NCBI RefSeq assembly: GCF_001652725.1
Contig: NZ_LWHJ01000031.1
Span: 186,001-250,000, forward strand
Direction of reading: 5' to 3'
DNA length: 64,000 bases
From: Pedobacter psychrophilus
Lineage (GTDB): Bacteria > Bacteroidota > Bacteroidia > Sphingobacteriales > Sphingobacteriaceae
Part shown: positions 17,930 to 27,723 of the stretch, one piece after another
How the letters are laid out: each line of letters begins with the position of its first letter
How positions within the stretch are numbered: the stretch's first letter is position 1
The notes under the pieces: model-generated
What the model saw: the letters and a program-made list of their open reading frames with translations, nothing else
What the model was told of the DNA's origin: nothing
Database searches by the model: none
Position numbers and translations under genes: made by a program

Positions 17930-19846
17930 ATGATTTCAATAAACGACTTAACTTTTTTAATAGGCTCTAGGGCTTTATATGATGAGGCCAATTGGCACAT
18001 TAAACCAGGAGAAAAAATAGGATTAATCGGTGCAAATGGTACTGGTAAATCTACACTCCTAAAAATCATCGTTGGCGAATACCAACCTTCTATGGGTACG
18101 GTTTCTATGGCTAAAGATTTAAAAATTGGCTATTTAAATCAGGATTTACTTTCTTACGATTCTCATCATAGTATTCTTCACGTTGCCATGGAGGCTTTTG
18201 AACGTCAAAATCAGTTACATGATGAAATTGAGGTTTTACTAAAAAAAATTGAGACCGATTATTCTGAAGAAGTTTTAAATAAACTAAGTGATAAACAATT
18301 AGAGTTTGAAGCTTTAGATGGTTATAGCATAGAATATAGGGCAAATGAGATTTTAGCTGGTTTAGGATTTTCATCTGAAGACCAACATCGCCCCTTAAAT
18401 ACCTTTTCTGGAGGTTGGCGTATGCGAGTAATGTTGGCGAAAATCTTGTTACAAACTCCTGATATCTTATTGTTGGATGAGCCAACCAACCACATGGATT
18501 TACCGTCCATTAAATGGTTAGAAACCTATTTAAATGGTTTTGATGGTGCCATTGTTATCGTTTCTCACGATAGGTATTTTTTGGATAGGATTGTAAATAG
18601 GATTGTAGAATCACGTAAAGGAAATCTGACTATTTATTCTGGCAATTACACTTTCTATTTAGAAGAAAAAGCTTTAAGAGGAGAGATTCAAAAAGGAGAA
18701 TTTAAAAATCAACAAGCTAAAATTAAGCAGGAAGAGCGTTTGATTGAACGTTTTAGGGCAAAAGCATCTAAAGCAAAAATGGCGCAATCCAGGATGAAAG
18801 CCTTGGATAAAATGGAACGTGTGGAGGATGTTGATGATGAAAACCCAACGGTTAATTTTAGATTTAAATTTTCTAAACCTTCTGGTCGACATGTAATCAG
18901 GATTGAGAACGCATATAAAAGTTATCCAAACATCGATATTTTAAATAATGCTGATGGTGTTATTGAAAAAGGAGATAAAATTGCATTGATTGGGGCAAAT
19001 GGCAAAGGTAAATCTACCTTATTAAGGATGATTGCCAATACCGAAACCTATAAAGGAACTTGTGAAACTGGTCATAATGTGACTACCACCTTTTTTGCCC
19101 AGCATCAATTAGAAAGTTTGCATCTAGATAATTCGATTTTAGAAGAACTACAAGCTTTTGCACCAAAGCATAGTGATACAGAAATCCGTTCTATTTTAGG
19201 ATGTTTTTTATTTACTGGTGATGATGTTTTTAAGAAAATAAGGGTGCTTTCTGGTGGGGAAAAATCAAGGGTTGCCTTGGCAAAATCATTAACAACAGAT
19301 TCTAATTTCTTGATTTTAGATGAGCCAACCAATCACTTGGATATTCAATCTGTAAATATCTTAATTCAGGCTTTACAACAATATGAAGGTACATTAATTG
19401 CCGTTTCTCACGATAGATATTTCTTGGATAATGTGGCCAATAAAATATGGTTTATAGAAGGTCAAGACATTCAAGAATATCCTGGTACTTATCAGGAATA
19501 TGAAGAATGGCAATCAAAAAGAGAAAAAACTGGCGACCAAGGTGGGATAAAACCTGCAAAAGCTGAAAAACCTAAAAAAGTTGAACTTAAGCCTTCCGAT
19601 TTAGAAGAAAAGAAAAAACAACTGAAAAAATTGAATCAATCTTTGCAAACTTTAGAGGATGAGATTGCCGAAAAGGAAAAAACGGTAAAAGATTTAGAAA
19701 CTGAAATCGCCAAAGAAGAAGTTTACAGTAATCCCAAAAAACTTGCAGAAACCAACGAGCAATATGCTAAAGCAAAAGAAAGCTTAGGAGCTGCTCAATT
19801 ACATTGGGAACAATTAGCTGATGAGATAATGGTGCTTGAAAATTAG
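17930..19846 (+). CDS. ABC-F family ATP-binding protein (Uup/YheS-like)
   Basis: ABC-F proteins are cytosolic twin-ATPase factors that act on the ribosome. This protein of about 638 aa has two nucleotide-binding domains: Walker A GANGTGKSTLL, signature FSGGWRMR and Walker B LLLDEPTNHMDL in the first; GANGKGKSTLL, LSGGEKSR and LILDEPTNHLDI in the second. The linker between them is basic (KASKAKMAQSRMKALDKME). A C-terminal coiled coil follows from about residue 560, as in Uup-type members. The ATG at 17930 is chosen because the upstream in-frame extension covers the promoter-like TACCTTTG and has no conserved sequence. Confidence 0.93.
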   Translation: MISINDLTFLIGSRALYDEANWHIKPGEKIGLIGANGTGKSTLLKIIVGEYQPSMGTVSMAKDLKIGYLNQDLLSYDSHHSILHVAMEAFERQNQLHDEIEVLLKKIETDYSEEVLNKLSDKQLEFEALDGYSIEYRANEILAGLGFSSEDQHRPLNTFSGGWRMRVMLAKILLQTPDILLLDEPTNHMDLPSIKWLETYLNGFDGAIVIVSHDRYFLDRIVNRIVESRKGNLTIYSGNYTFYLEEKALRGEIQKGEFKNQQAKIKQEERLIERFRAKASKAKMAQSRMKALDKMERVEDVDDENPTVNFRFKFSKPSGRHVIRIENAYKSYPNIDILNNADGVIEKGDKIALIGANGKGKSTLLRMIANTETYKGTCETGHNVTTTFFAQHQLESLHLDNSILEELQAFAPKHSDTEIRSILGCFLFTGDDVFKKIRVLSGGEKSRVALAKSLTTDSNFLILDEPTNHLDIQSVNILIQALQQYEGTLIAVSHDRYFLDNVANKIWFIEGQDIQEYPGTYQEYEEWQSKREKTGDQGGIKPAKAEKPKKVELKPSDLEEKKKQLKKLNQSLQTLEDEIAEKEKTVKDLETEIAKEEVYSNPKKLAETNEQYAKAKESLGAAQLHWEQLADEIMVLEN

Positions 19847-20016
19847 TTCATTTGTCATTGGTTGAATTAGTTGATTAGGACTTTTAGGATTAATTTTTAT
19901 CTTGATACTAGTTACTCGTTACTAAAGGCTCAATACTCATTACTCAAATCTCAATACCAATAAGAAACAAAATCATCAGCTTGACGTTAATTTTCTTTAA
20001 CTAAAATTTAAGCATC

Positions 20017-21393
20017 TTGGTAAAAAATAAAAAGTGGTTCACTCAAAAAATATTGGGATTATCTATTGATTTTAAACTTAGTTTATTCTCGATCGCTCTA
20101 TTATTTATTTCAACTTCCTGTTTAGCTCAAAAAAAAACTAAAAAAGAACGGATTCAAAGAATACAAGTGGCATCGGTACAAGCCATTTTTGATGATATAA
20201 ATTATATTTCTGAAATTAAAAGTGTTCAGTTTTATAACGATAGAAAAGATCAATCTTTCCCGATTTTAAATTTAGGTACACCAGAAAGATTAAGGTTTAA
20301 GTTTGACGATTTACGTGGCGGAAGCAGAAATTTATACTATAGCGTAACACATTGCGACGCCAATTGGAAACCTTCTGCTATTTCTAGTTTAGATTATGTA
20401 GAAAGCTTTAGCGAAGATAGAGTAAATGATTATCGCTTTTCTTTTAACACTTTCCAAAAATATACCCATTACGAAATTACGCTTCCCAATCTAAATGTTA
20501 TCCCAAAATTATCTGGCAATTACCTTTTAAAGGTTTATGAAGATGGAGATCAAACTAGACTTTTAATTACCAGGCGTTTTTATATTTTGGCTCAAAAAGT
20601 TTCTTTACAAGCGGAAATTGCTCCTTCTAGTCAGGTTTCTTTAAGGGACAAAAATCAAAAAATCAATTTTAGTATTTTTCATCCAGGGTTAAATATCCAA
20701 AATCCCTATCAAGAAATTACGGCCGTAGTAATGCAAAACGGACGCTCAAATGTTGCTCAAAGTACCCAAAGACCTTTATTTATCAGAAACAATCAATTAG
20801 TTTTTACTGATAACAGTACATTTGATTTTGCGGGTGGTAATGAGTTTAGAAGATTTGACACCCGTAGTTTCAGGTTCAAATCTGAAGGCGTTTATGAAAA
20901 TATTAAAGATTCGATTTATACTGTAAATCTATTTGCAGATGTAAGCAAGAATATTCCAAATTATTCTTTTCAGTATGATGAAAATGGTAATTTCTTCATT
21001 TTAAATCAAGATGGAAATACCCCAGATTATGATGCTGATTATGGAAATATTAATTTTGCCTTAAAGGCACAAGCACCAGATGATAAAGGTTTTGCTTATG
21101 TGGTAGGGAAGTTTAATGCTTATCAAAAAAATTCTCTAAACCAAATGGTTTATGACCCAATTCAGAAAACCTTTAATCTAAGTATACCTCTAAAGCAAGG
21201 AGTAGTAGATTACCATTATATTTGGGCAGATGAAAATGGAAAAACTATTGATGAAAACGCATTTGATGGAACTTTTTATCAGACAGAAAACGATTATCAA
21301 ATTTTAATTTATTACCGCCCACCGGGTGGTAGGTTTGACGAACTAATTGCTTTTACAGAATTAAATACAGTAAAATACCCAAGAAACTTTTAA
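20017..21393 (+). CDS. Type IX secretion system plug protein (DUF5103 family)
   Basis: This 458-aa exported protein matches the DUF5103 family, now linked to the plug that seals the SprA translocon of the type IX secretion system. The N terminus is basic then hydrophobic, ending in FISTSCLAQ. Conserved segments include [19 protein letters not shown], a following [13 protein letters not shown] and the C-terminal [16 protein letters not shown]. The only available start in frame is TTG at 20017, because a stop lies 15 bases upstream and no ATG occurs near the signal. The genome presumably encodes the other T9SS parts elsewhere. Confidence 0.88.
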   Translation: MVKNKKWFTQKILGLSIDFKLSLFSIALLFISTSCLAQKKTKKERIQRIQVASVQAIFDDINYISEIKSVQFYNDRKDQSFPILNLGTPERLRFKFDDLRGGSRNLYYSVTHCDANWKPSAISSLDYVESFSEDRVNDYRFSFNTFQKYTHYEITLPNLNVIPKLSGNYLLKVYEDGDQTRLLITRRFYILAQKVSLQAEIAPSSQVSLRDKNQKINFSIFHPGLNIQNPYQEITAVVMQNGRSNVAQSTQRPLFIRNNQLVFTDNSTFDFAGGNEFRRFDTRSFRFKSEGVYENIKDSIYTVNLFADVSKNIPNYSFQYDENGNFFILNQDGNTPDYDADYGNINFALKAQAPDDKGFAYVVGKFNAYQKNSLNQMVYDPIQKTFNLSIPLKQGVVDYHYIWADENGKTIDENAFDGTFYQTENDYQILIYYRPPGGRFDELIAFTELNTVKYPRNF

Positions 21394-21442
21394 CAGTTAA
21401 TTTAGGATTGAATTTTGAATACTTGAATGAAATAAAATAAAT

Positions 21443-21964
21443 ATGAGAGAGAAACATCCACAGGGATCATATATTACCATGAATGAATTGGTTTTGCCCA
21501 ATGACACCAATACTTTACATAATTTAATGGGCGGTAGATTATTGCATTGGATGGATATTGCAGCAGCAATTTCTGCACAAAAACATTGTAATAACATTGT
21601 GGTAACTGCTTCTGTTGATAACGTTTCTTTTTCTCATCCTATAAAATTAGGAGATGTGGTAACCATTCATGCTAAAGTTTCAAGGGCTTTTAATACATCT
21701 GTTGAGGTTCGCCTTGATGTTTGGGCAGAGAATATTCCATCAGGACATAAAGTAAAATCCAATGAGGCTTACTACACTTTTGTTGCTGTTGATGATGATT
21801 CTAAAACCGTTCCTGTACCTGCAATCATTCCTCAAACAGAAGAAGAAAAAGAATTATTTAATGGTGCTTTACGTCGCAGGCAATTAAGATTAATTTTAGG
21901 AGGAAAAATGAAGCCTGACGATGCTACAGAATTGAAGGCTTTATTTACGGCAGTAAAACAGTAA
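21443..21964 (+). CDS. Acyl-CoA thioesterase, hotdog fold
   Basis: This 173-aa cytosolic enzyme resembles YciA-type thioesterases that hydrolyse acyl-CoA. Visible family features are NTLHNLMGGRLLHWMDIAAAI near the N terminus, with the Asp of the central helix, then VTASVDNVSFSHPIKLGD and a C-terminal strand SNEAYYTFVAVDD. Length is typical. It starts 50 bases after the T9SS plug gene and ends 11 bases before folC, so it is probably co-transcribed with folC and the acetyltransferase. Substrate chain length cannot be inferred. Confidence 0.9.
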   Translation: MREKHPQGSYITMNELVLPNDTNTLHNLMGGRLLHWMDIAAAISAQKHCNNIVVTASVDNVSFSHPIKLGDVVTIHAKVSRAFNTSVEVRLDVWAENIPSGHKVKSNEAYYTFVAVDDDSKTVPVPAIIPQTEEEKELFNGALRRRQLRLILGGKMKPDDATELKALFTAVKQ

Positions 21965-21975
21965 AATTTATTTTA

Positions 21976-23256
21976 ATGGATTACGCACAAACGCTTTCCT
22001 ATCTATATGCAAAACTACCAATGTTTACAAGAGTGGGTGCTGCAGCATTAAAAAACGATTTAAGTAATACCATTAAATTTTGTGAACATTTAGATCATCC
22101 TGAAAAAAAGTTCAAATCTGTACATATTGCAGGCACCAACGGAAAAGGTTCTACATCGCATATTTTAGCGGCAATTCTGCAAGAAGCTGGTTACAAAACT
22201 GGTTTATACACCTCTCCTCATTTAAAAGATTTTAGAGAAAGAATTAAAATAAATGGTGAAATGATTTCTGAACCGGAAGTCGTTGATTTTGTAGAAGCAA
22301 ACAAAACTTTTATCGAAGAGGTTTCACCTTCTTTTTTTGAGGCTACTGTTGGTCTCGCATTTCAACATTTTGCTAAACATAAAGTTGATATTGCCATTAT
22401 TGAGGTGGGTTTAGGGGGTCGATTAGATTCTACAAATGTGATCAGTCCAGAAGTTTCTGTCATCACAAATATCAGTATGGACCATATGGATATTTTAGGC
22501 GATACTTTACAAAAAATCGCATCCGAAAAAGCAGGAATCATTAAAATCAATACCCCAGTTATTATCGGTGAATATCAAGAAGAAATTAAACAGATTTTTA
22601 TCGATAAAGCAAAAGAACAAAACGCAGAACTCACTTTTGCAGCTAACGAATGGTGTTTTAACGATAGCAAAATTGTAAACGGTAAAAGAGAAATTGAAAT
22701 CCATGGTAAAGAAAAAAGCTATCAAATTGCTTTAGACCTTACCGGAACCTATCAAATCAAAAACATTAAAACGGTTTTAAGTACAATAAATCAGCTTAAG
22801 CAGAAAGGTTTTGAAATAGATGACGACGTTTTAATATCGGCTTTAAGCGAAGTGAAAAAACTGACAGGCTTAATGGGTCGTTGGCAAACATTATCAGAAA
22901 ATCCCCTGGTAATTTGCGATACCGGACACAATGAAGATGGTATTAAAGAGGTTCTTAACAACATTAACCAAACCAAATTTGACCATTTACATTTTGTAAT
23001 TGGAATGGTGAAGGATAAGGATATTTCTAAAATATTGAGTTTTTTACCTACCGATGCCACCTATTATTTTTGTGCGCCAAAATTAGAAAGGGCAAAACCT
23101 GCAGATCAATTAAAAGAAGAAGCTTCAGAATTTAATTTAAATGGTTTGGCTTACGCCGATGTTAATACCGCAATAAAAGCCGCAAAAATTAATGCAAAAC
23201 CTGATGATTTAATATTCATCGGCGGAAGCACTTTTGTGGTAGCTGAGGCTTTATAA
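21976..23256 (+). CDS. folC: Bifunctional folylpolyglutamate synthase / dihydrofolate synthase
   Basis: FolC adds glutamate to dihydropteroate and extends polyglutamate tails on folates. The 426-aa protein shows the Mur-ligase-type ATP loop HIAGTNGKGSTSHIL, YTSPHLKDFRERIKING, the metal-binding LGGRLDSTNVI and the second-domain GRWQTL...ICDTGHNEDG. Length is typical. The gene is preceded closely by a thioesterase and followed 11 bases later by an O-acetyltransferase. Its folate role complements thyA and folA at 7.6-10 kb. Confidence 0.96.
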   Translation: MDYAQTLSYLYAKLPMFTRVGAAALKNDLSNTIKFCEHLDHPEKKFKSVHIAGTNGKGSTSHILAAILQEAGYKTGLYTSPHLKDFRERIKINGEMISEPEVVDFVEANKTFIEEVSPSFFEATVGLAFQHFAKHKVDIAIIEVGLGGRLDSTNVISPEVSVITNISMDHMDILGDTLQKIASEKAGIIKINTPVIIGEYQEEIKQIFIDKAKEQNAELTFAANEWCFNDSKIVNGKREIEIHGKEKSYQIALDLTGTYQIKNIKTVLSTINQLKQKGFEIDDDVLISALSEVKKLTGLMGRWQTLSENPLVICDTGHNEDGIKEVLNNINQTKFDHLHFVIGMVKDKDISKILSFLPTDATYYFCAPKLERAKPADQLKEEASEFNLNGLAYADVNTAIKAAKINAKPDDLIFIGGSTFVVAEAL

Positions 23257-23267
23257 TTTCAATTATT

Positions 23268-23822
23268 ATGAAATCTGAAAAAGAAAAAATGTTGGCTGGC
23301 GAACTTTATTCGGCCATGGACCCTGAATTAGTTAAAGAAAGAAGAAATGCGAAACGTTTACTTCGACAATTGAATATTACCGAATATTTGGTAACCAAAC
23401 CTGCAAAAGATATTATCAAAGAGTTGATTCCTAATACTGGTAAAAACTTTTATATAGAACCTCCTTTTCATTGCGATTACGGCTATAATATCCACTGTGG
23501 CGATAATGTATATTTCAATGTGAACTGTGTGGTTTTAGATACCATGAAAATTAATATTGGTTCTAACGTATTTTTTGCTCCAGGCGTTCAAATTTATGCA
23601 GCTTCTCATCCAGAAGATAAAGAAACAAGAAAAACATTGGAGTTTTCAAAACCAGTTTCTATTGGTGATGATTGTTGGATTGGAGGAAATGCCATTATTT
23701 TACCCGGAGTAAGCATTGGAAAAAATTGCATTATTGGTGCCGGAAGTGTGGTAACAAAAGATATTTCTGATAACAGTATGGCTGTTGGAAACCCTGCGAA
23801 AGTGATTAAGAATTTGCTGTAG
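23268..23822 (+). CDS. Sugar O-acetyltransferase, maltose/galactoside type
   Basis: This 184-aa protein is a left-handed beta-helix acetyltransferase of the Maa/LacA group, transferring acetyl from acetyl-CoA to a sugar. It has the N-terminal Mac domain (EKEKMLAGELYSAMDPEL), the catalytic-His-containing segment VQIYAASHPEDKETR and the hexapeptide repeats IGDDCWIGGNAIILPG and IGKNCIIGAGSVVTKD. Length is typical. It directly follows folC. The acceptor is not known; laboratory names of this family reflect promiscuous activity. Confidence 0.9.
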   Translation: MKSEKEKMLAGELYSAMDPELVKERRNAKRLLRQLNITEYLVTKPAKDIIKELIPNTGKNFYIEPPFHCDYGYNIHCGDNVYFNVNCVVLDTMKINIGSNVFFAPGVQIYAASHPEDKETRKTLEFSKPVSIGDDCWIGGNAIILPGVSIGKNCIIGAGSVVTKDISDNSMAVGNPAKVIKNLL

Positions 23823-23829
23823 GTGTTTA

Positions 23830-23940
23830 GTGGGTAAATTGTTAGTTGTTAGGTTGTAAGTTGCTATTTTGGTTTTTGGTTTGGGAAAGTTAACTAATTC
23901 CTAACAAACTAAATCCTAGCCCACAAACAAACTAATATTA
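23830..23940. repeat. Low-complexity intergenic tract with opposed TTAGTTG and CTAACAAA halves
   Basis: The left half contains TTGTTAGTTGTTAGG-type units and the right half CTAACAAACTAAATCC-type units, so the two halves are partly complementary and could form a long imperfect hairpin. The tract resembles that at 5207-5303. It separates the acetyltransferase from the MscS gene. TAAATTTG at 23944-23951, just outside it, may be the -7 box of the downstream gene. Confidence 0.45.
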
Positions 23941-23962
23941 AATAAATTTGTAGTTTTATTCG

Positions 23963-25615
23963 ATGAGAATTATTTTATACTTCTTCTTAATTATTGGTGC
24001 TTTAAATTTAAAGGCTCAAAATAAAATAGTCGTTCCAGATTCTTTAGATAGGGATAGCATCAGTTATGCGGGTTTTCCTGTTACAGTTTATAACAAAAAC
24101 CTATTTTATATAAAAAACAGCCTTGGTCCTTTAACTGCGCAAGAAAGAGCAAGGCTTGCTACAGAAAAAATAGAAGAATTAGAAAAAGACTTAGCAACAA
24201 AAACCGATTCAATCTTACTTGACACTACCGGTGGAAATGCTAATATTATTTATAACAATATCATATTGGTTTCTATCACAGAAGCTGATGCAAAGGCTAA
24301 TCAGTCCACTGTAAATCAATTAGCTAATAATTATCAAAAAGCCATTGTTAACATCATTAGTAAATATAGAAATGAAAATAATATAGTTGAAATTGCTAAA
24401 CGTGTTGGTTTTGGATTGTTGATTATTCTTTTACTGGTCCTCATCATATTTTACTTAAATAGATATATCAATAGGTTTAAGGAATGGTTGAGCAATAATT
24501 TAACCAATAAAATAGACGGAATTAAAATCAGGAATTACGAACTGTTATCTCAAGAAAGTCAGTTGATTTTTTTAAGAAGAACTGTTAACGTGGTTAAATA
24601 TTTTGTCATTATCATCATAATTTATTTAACACTTCCCATAATTTTTCGTCTTTTTCCATGGACAAAAGCCTGGAGTGATGCGCTTATCAATTTTATACTA
24701 GACCCGCTAAAAAGTATACTTTCATCCATAATTAATTTCATACCCAACCTAATAAGTATCATCGTAATTGTGATGTTTTTTAGATATATAATCAAAGGTT
24801 TGGGTTATTTAGCAGGCGAAATTGCTATAGGAAAATTAAAACTAAATGGTTTTTATCCAGATTGGGCATCACCTACTTTTAAAATAGTAAAATTTGTACT
24901 CTATGCCTTTATGGTGGTAGTTATTTGGCCTAAAATACCAGGATCAGATTCTGATGTTTTCAAAGGAGTATCCGTTTTTTTAGGTTTATTAGTTTCTTTT
25001 GGTTCTTCATCTGCAATTGGTAATATGGTTGCAGGCTTAGTAATTACCTATATGCGTCCGTTTATATTACAAGACAGAGTTAAGATTGGTGATGTAACTG
25101 GCGATGTGGTAGAAAAATCTTTATTAGTAACTCGTTTAAGAACGATTAAAAATGAAATTGTTACCATTCCAAATTCGGCTATATTAAGCGGAAACACCAT
25201 CAATTACACCGTTATGGCTAAAAAAGAAGGCTGTATTTTACATACTACAGTAACCATTGGATATGATGAGCCTTGGCGTAAAATTCATGATTTATTGATT
25301 AATGCTGCATTAGCATGCGAAGGAATAGATATAAAAAGAAAGCCTTTTGTTTTACAAACGAGTTTAGAAGATTGGTATGTTGCCTATCAGATAAATGCGT
25401 ATACCAAACGACCAGAAAAATCTGCTGTAATCTACTCTAATCTTCACGCCAATATCCAAGATAAATTTAATGAGGCTGGTGTAGAAATTATGAGTTCTCA
25501 TTATCAAACACTTAGAGATGGAAATAAAACTACCATTCCTGCTGATTATCTTGCTGATGATTATGAAACCCCAGGCTTTGTTGTAGAAAAAGATAAGAAG
25601 GAAAATAAGAAATAG
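23963..25615 (+). CDS. MscS-family mechanosensitive channel
   Basis: This 550-aa inner-membrane protein releases osmolytes under hypo-osmotic shock. It starts with a signal peptide (ending LNLKAQ) and a periplasmic segment of about 120 aa, followed by several membrane helices. The MscS core includes the pore helix and adjoining region FGSSSAIGNMVAGLVITYMR, the beta domain DRVKIGDVTGDVVEKS and TIPNSAILSGNTINYT. The C-terminal cage domain ends around ADDYETPGF. The extended N terminus places it with the larger MscS relatives. It appears to be a single-gene unit. Confidence 0.9.
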   Translation: MRIILYFFLIIGALNLKAQNKIVVPDSLDRDSISYAGFPVTVYNKNLFYIKNSLGPLTAQERARLATEKIEELEKDLATKTDSILLDTTGGNANIIYNNIILVSITEADAKANQSTVNQLANNYQKAIVNIISKYRNENNIVEIAKRVGFGLLIILLLVLIIFYLNRYINRFKEWLSNNLTNKIDGIKIRNYELLSQESQLIFLRRTVNVVKYFVIIIIIYLTLPIIFRLFPWTKAWSDALINFILDPLKSILSSIINFIPNLISIIVIVMFFRYIIKGLGYLAGEIAIGKLKLNGFYPDWASPTFKIVKFVLYAFMVVVIWPKIPGSDSDVFKGVSVFLGLLVSFGSSSAIGNMVAGLVITYMRPFILQDRVKIGDVTGDVVEKSLLVTRLRTIKNEIVTIPNSAILSGNTINYTVMAKKEGCILHTTVTIGYDEPWRKIHDLLINAALACEGIDIKRKPFVLQTSLEDWYVAYQINAYTKRPEKSAVIYSNLHANIQDKFNEAGVEIMSSHYQTLRDGNKTTIPADYLADDYETPGFVVEKDKKENKK

Positions 25616-25674
25616 GTTTTAAATATTACGGTTTGTTCAAAAAATATATTGATGGTTATTTTTTTTAATGGTTA

Positions 25675-26199
25675 ATGATAAACCAAAGTGATTTTAAATC
25701 AATTTATGATGAATACAATAAATTGGTTTTTAACCTCGCCCTCTCCTATTGCCAAAATAAAGACGACGCTCAAGATATTACCCAGGAAGTATTTGTAAAA
25801 ATTTATCAAAAACATCGTCAATTCAATCCCGAATTATCTTCTCTTAAAACCTGGATTTACAGGTTAACTATCAACCAAAGCTTAGATTTCCTTAAATCAA
25901 AAAAAACAGCTAAAAGATTCGGTTTTATTATCAGCATTTTTAAAGACGAATCAGAAGATCAAGAAATTCAAGTCACAGACTTTAATCACCCTGGAATTTT
26001 ATTAGAACATAAGGAAGAGTTACAAATTCTATTTTCTAATATTAATCGTTTACCTCCAAATCAAAAAACTGCCCTCATTTTAAACAAGATAGAAAGTCGC
26101 TCACAAAAAGAAGTTGCCGAAATTATGCAACTATCAGTTAAGGCTGTAGAATCATTAATTACAAGAGCGAAAATAAATCTTCAAAAAAAAATTAATTAG
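25675..26199 (+). CDS. ECF-type RNA polymerase sigma factor
   Basis: This 174-aa protein has sigma region 2 (YNKLVFNLALSYCQNKDDAQ, then DITQEVFVKIYQ) and sigma region 4 (LPPNQKTALILNKIESRSQ with VAEIMQLSVKAVESLI). Region 3 is absent, as in ECF factors. It is the first gene of a compact run with a short membrane protein, a periplasmic sensor-like protein, YHYH and MORN lipoproteins and SCO1. Bacteroidota ECF factors normally control such adjacent genes. The neighbouring content suggests metal or respiratory stress as the signal, which is inference. Confidence 0.93.
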   Translation: MINQSDFKSIYDEYNKLVFNLALSYCQNKDDAQDITQEVFVKIYQKHRQFNPELSSLKTWIYRLTINQSLDFLKSKKTAKRFGFIISIFKDESEDQEIQVTDFNHPGILLEHKEELQILFSNINRLPPNQKTALILNKIESRSQKEVAEIMQLSVKAVESLITRAKINLQKKIN

Positions 26200-26234
26200 C
26201 GAAGGATTTAAAAATTAACATCGTATAAACTATC

Positions 26235-26507
26235 ATGAACATAGAAGAGAAATTAAATTTGTTGAGCAAAATAGAACAAGTAGATGCTCCTCCTTTCATG
26301 TTTACCAGAATTCAACAGAAAATTAATGAAGCTAAAACACAAGAAATTCCTGCTTATTTTAAATGGAGTTTTGGATTTGTAGCGATTATGATTATAACTT
26401 TAAATATTACAGCAATAAAAGTTCAAAAAACGGATAGTAAATCAGGTTTAGATAAAGTGGCAACAGAAATGCAATTGAAAAACAATAATAATTTTTATAA
26501 TGAGTAA
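26235..26507 (+). CDS. Short single-pass membrane protein, candidate anti-sigma factor
   Basis: This 90-aa protein has a cytoplasmic N-terminal helix (MNIEEKLNLLSKIEQVDAPP), one membrane segment around residues 46-62 (WSFGFVAIMIITLNITAI) and a short polar tail. It directly follows the ECF sigma gene and overlaps the next gene by eight bases. Position and topology fit an anti-sigma factor, but no canonical zinc (ZAS) motif is visible. It is shorter than most anti-sigma factors of the phylum. Confidence 0.6.
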   Translation: MNIEEKLNLLSKIEQVDAPPFMFTRIQQKINEAKTQEIPAYFKWSFGFVAIMIITLNITAIKVQKTDSKSGLDKVATEMQLKNNNNFYNE

Positions 26508-26961
26508 GTTAAAATTATTGACAATAGCCGTTATTGGACTTTTAATCCTTAATTTTTCTGTTTTGGGATTCTTATTTCTTCATCAACCACCACACCCAGA
26601 AAGAAGAGATGATGTTGGAAATGGTCCTAAAAATATCATCATCCAAAAATTAAACTTTGATGAAAAGCAAATAGCAGATTACCAAATATTAATTGATGAG
26701 CACCAAACTAAATTGAAAAGTTTGAGAGATCAGGTTAGAGATACAAAACAATTGCTTTACAAACAGCTCAACACCAATAACATAACATATAGCAATGAGC
26801 TAGAAAATAAACTTGGTATTTTACAAACGGAAATAGAGCAAACTCATTATCAACATTTTTTGCAGATTAAAAAACTTTGTAAACCAAATCAATTAAAAAA
26901 TTATCAAGAATTAACCCAAGAACTATCACAACTTTTTAATCAAAACCAACCACCTAAATAA
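26500..26961 (+). CDS. Periplasmic metal-sensor-like protein (CnrX/CpxP-type helical hairpin)
   Basis: This 153-aa protein has an N-terminal membrane anchor (LLTIAVIGLLILNFSVLGFLF) and a mostly helical periplasmic domain. The domain has LNFDEKQIADYQILIDEHQT, a long middle helix and KKLCKPNQLKNYQELTQEL at the end, resembling heavy-metal-sensor and Spy/CpxP-type domains. A His-rich start (HQPPHPERR) follows the anchor. In CnrX-type systems the sensor controls an ECF factor through an anti-sigma protein, and that arrangement is reproduced here. Metal specificity cannot be read from the sequence. Confidence 0.75.
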   Translation: MSKLKLLTIAVIGLLILNFSVLGFLFLHQPPHPERRDDVGNGPKNIIIQKLNFDEKQIADYQILIDEHQTKLKSLRDQVRDTKQLLYKQLNTNNITYSNELENKLGILQTEIEQTHYQHFLQIKKLCKPNQLKNYQELTQELSQLFNQNQPPK

Positions 26962-26964
26962 ATT

Positions 26965-27723
26965 ATGATGCGCAAATTATTCATTATTCCGATTTCACTT
27001 ATAGCTATATTCTTGATAGGATTTAGCTGTAAAAAAGAAGCTTCAGCAAGCTCAACCAATACAGCTACAGTGCCTTCCATTTATAGTAAGATTTATGGAG
27101 CAAGCAGCATAACATCTGATGGCACTTATGTTTATATCAAAACAAGCGGTTTGCCAGATCATAAGTCTCCTTATTATGCCACTTCAAATAGTTTGTATGA
27201 AAATTTTACCGGAACAACTTTCGGTGGAAATACTTTCAAAAAAAACCCAAATAGTATTTCTTCACAAAATTACACTTTCAAAATTCCAATAAATCCGCAA
27301 GTATCGAGTAATCATGCAGCTACTCCATTAGGTGCAATTGGTGTTTCTTTAAATGGTGTGCCATTTTTTAACCAATATGCAGGTCCAAATCAGCCCTTAA
27401 CTAATGAAATAGTAAGTTTTGATCAATATTACGGACACCCACAAATGTCTGGTCAATACCATTACCACGTTGAGCCAATTTATTTAACAACAATTAAAGC
27501 CACAAAATCTGCTTTATTAGGCTTTTTATTAGATGGTTTTCCAGTTTATGGACCAGAAGAAAATGGGGCAAAAGTTTCAAATTCATCTTTAGATGCCTAT
27601 CATGGGCATACTACTGTAACAGCTGATTATCCAAACGGAATATACCATTATCACATTACAGATGCAGATCCTTACATAAATGGAAGCGGTTTTTATGGTA
27701 CGGCAGGTACAGTTTCTAATTAA
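26965..27723 (+). CDS. YHYH-domain lipoprotein
   Basis: This 252-aa protein has a lipoprotein signal ending IGFSC and a YHYH domain. Diagnostic segments are GHPQMSGQYHYHVEPIYL, GFLLDGFPVYGPEENG and the second NGIYHYHITDADPY. The clustered Tyr/His repeats suggest metal binding, but biochemistry for the family is sparse and function here is inferred. It lies three bases after the sensor-like gene and overlaps the start of the MORN gene, so these are translationally linked members of the ECF operon. Confidence 0.88.
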   Translation: MMRKLFIIPISLIAIFLIGFSCKKEASASSTNTATVPSIYSKIYGASSITSDGTYVYIKTSGLPDHKSPYYATSNSLYENFTGTTFGGNTFKKNPNSISSQNYTFKIPINPQVSSNHAATPLGAIGVSLNGVPFFNQYAGPNQPLTNEIVSFDQYYGHPQMSGQYHYHVEPIYLTTIKATKSALLGFLLDGFPVYGPEENGAKVSNSSLDAYHGHTTVTADYPNGIYHYHITDADPYINGSGFYGTAGTVSN

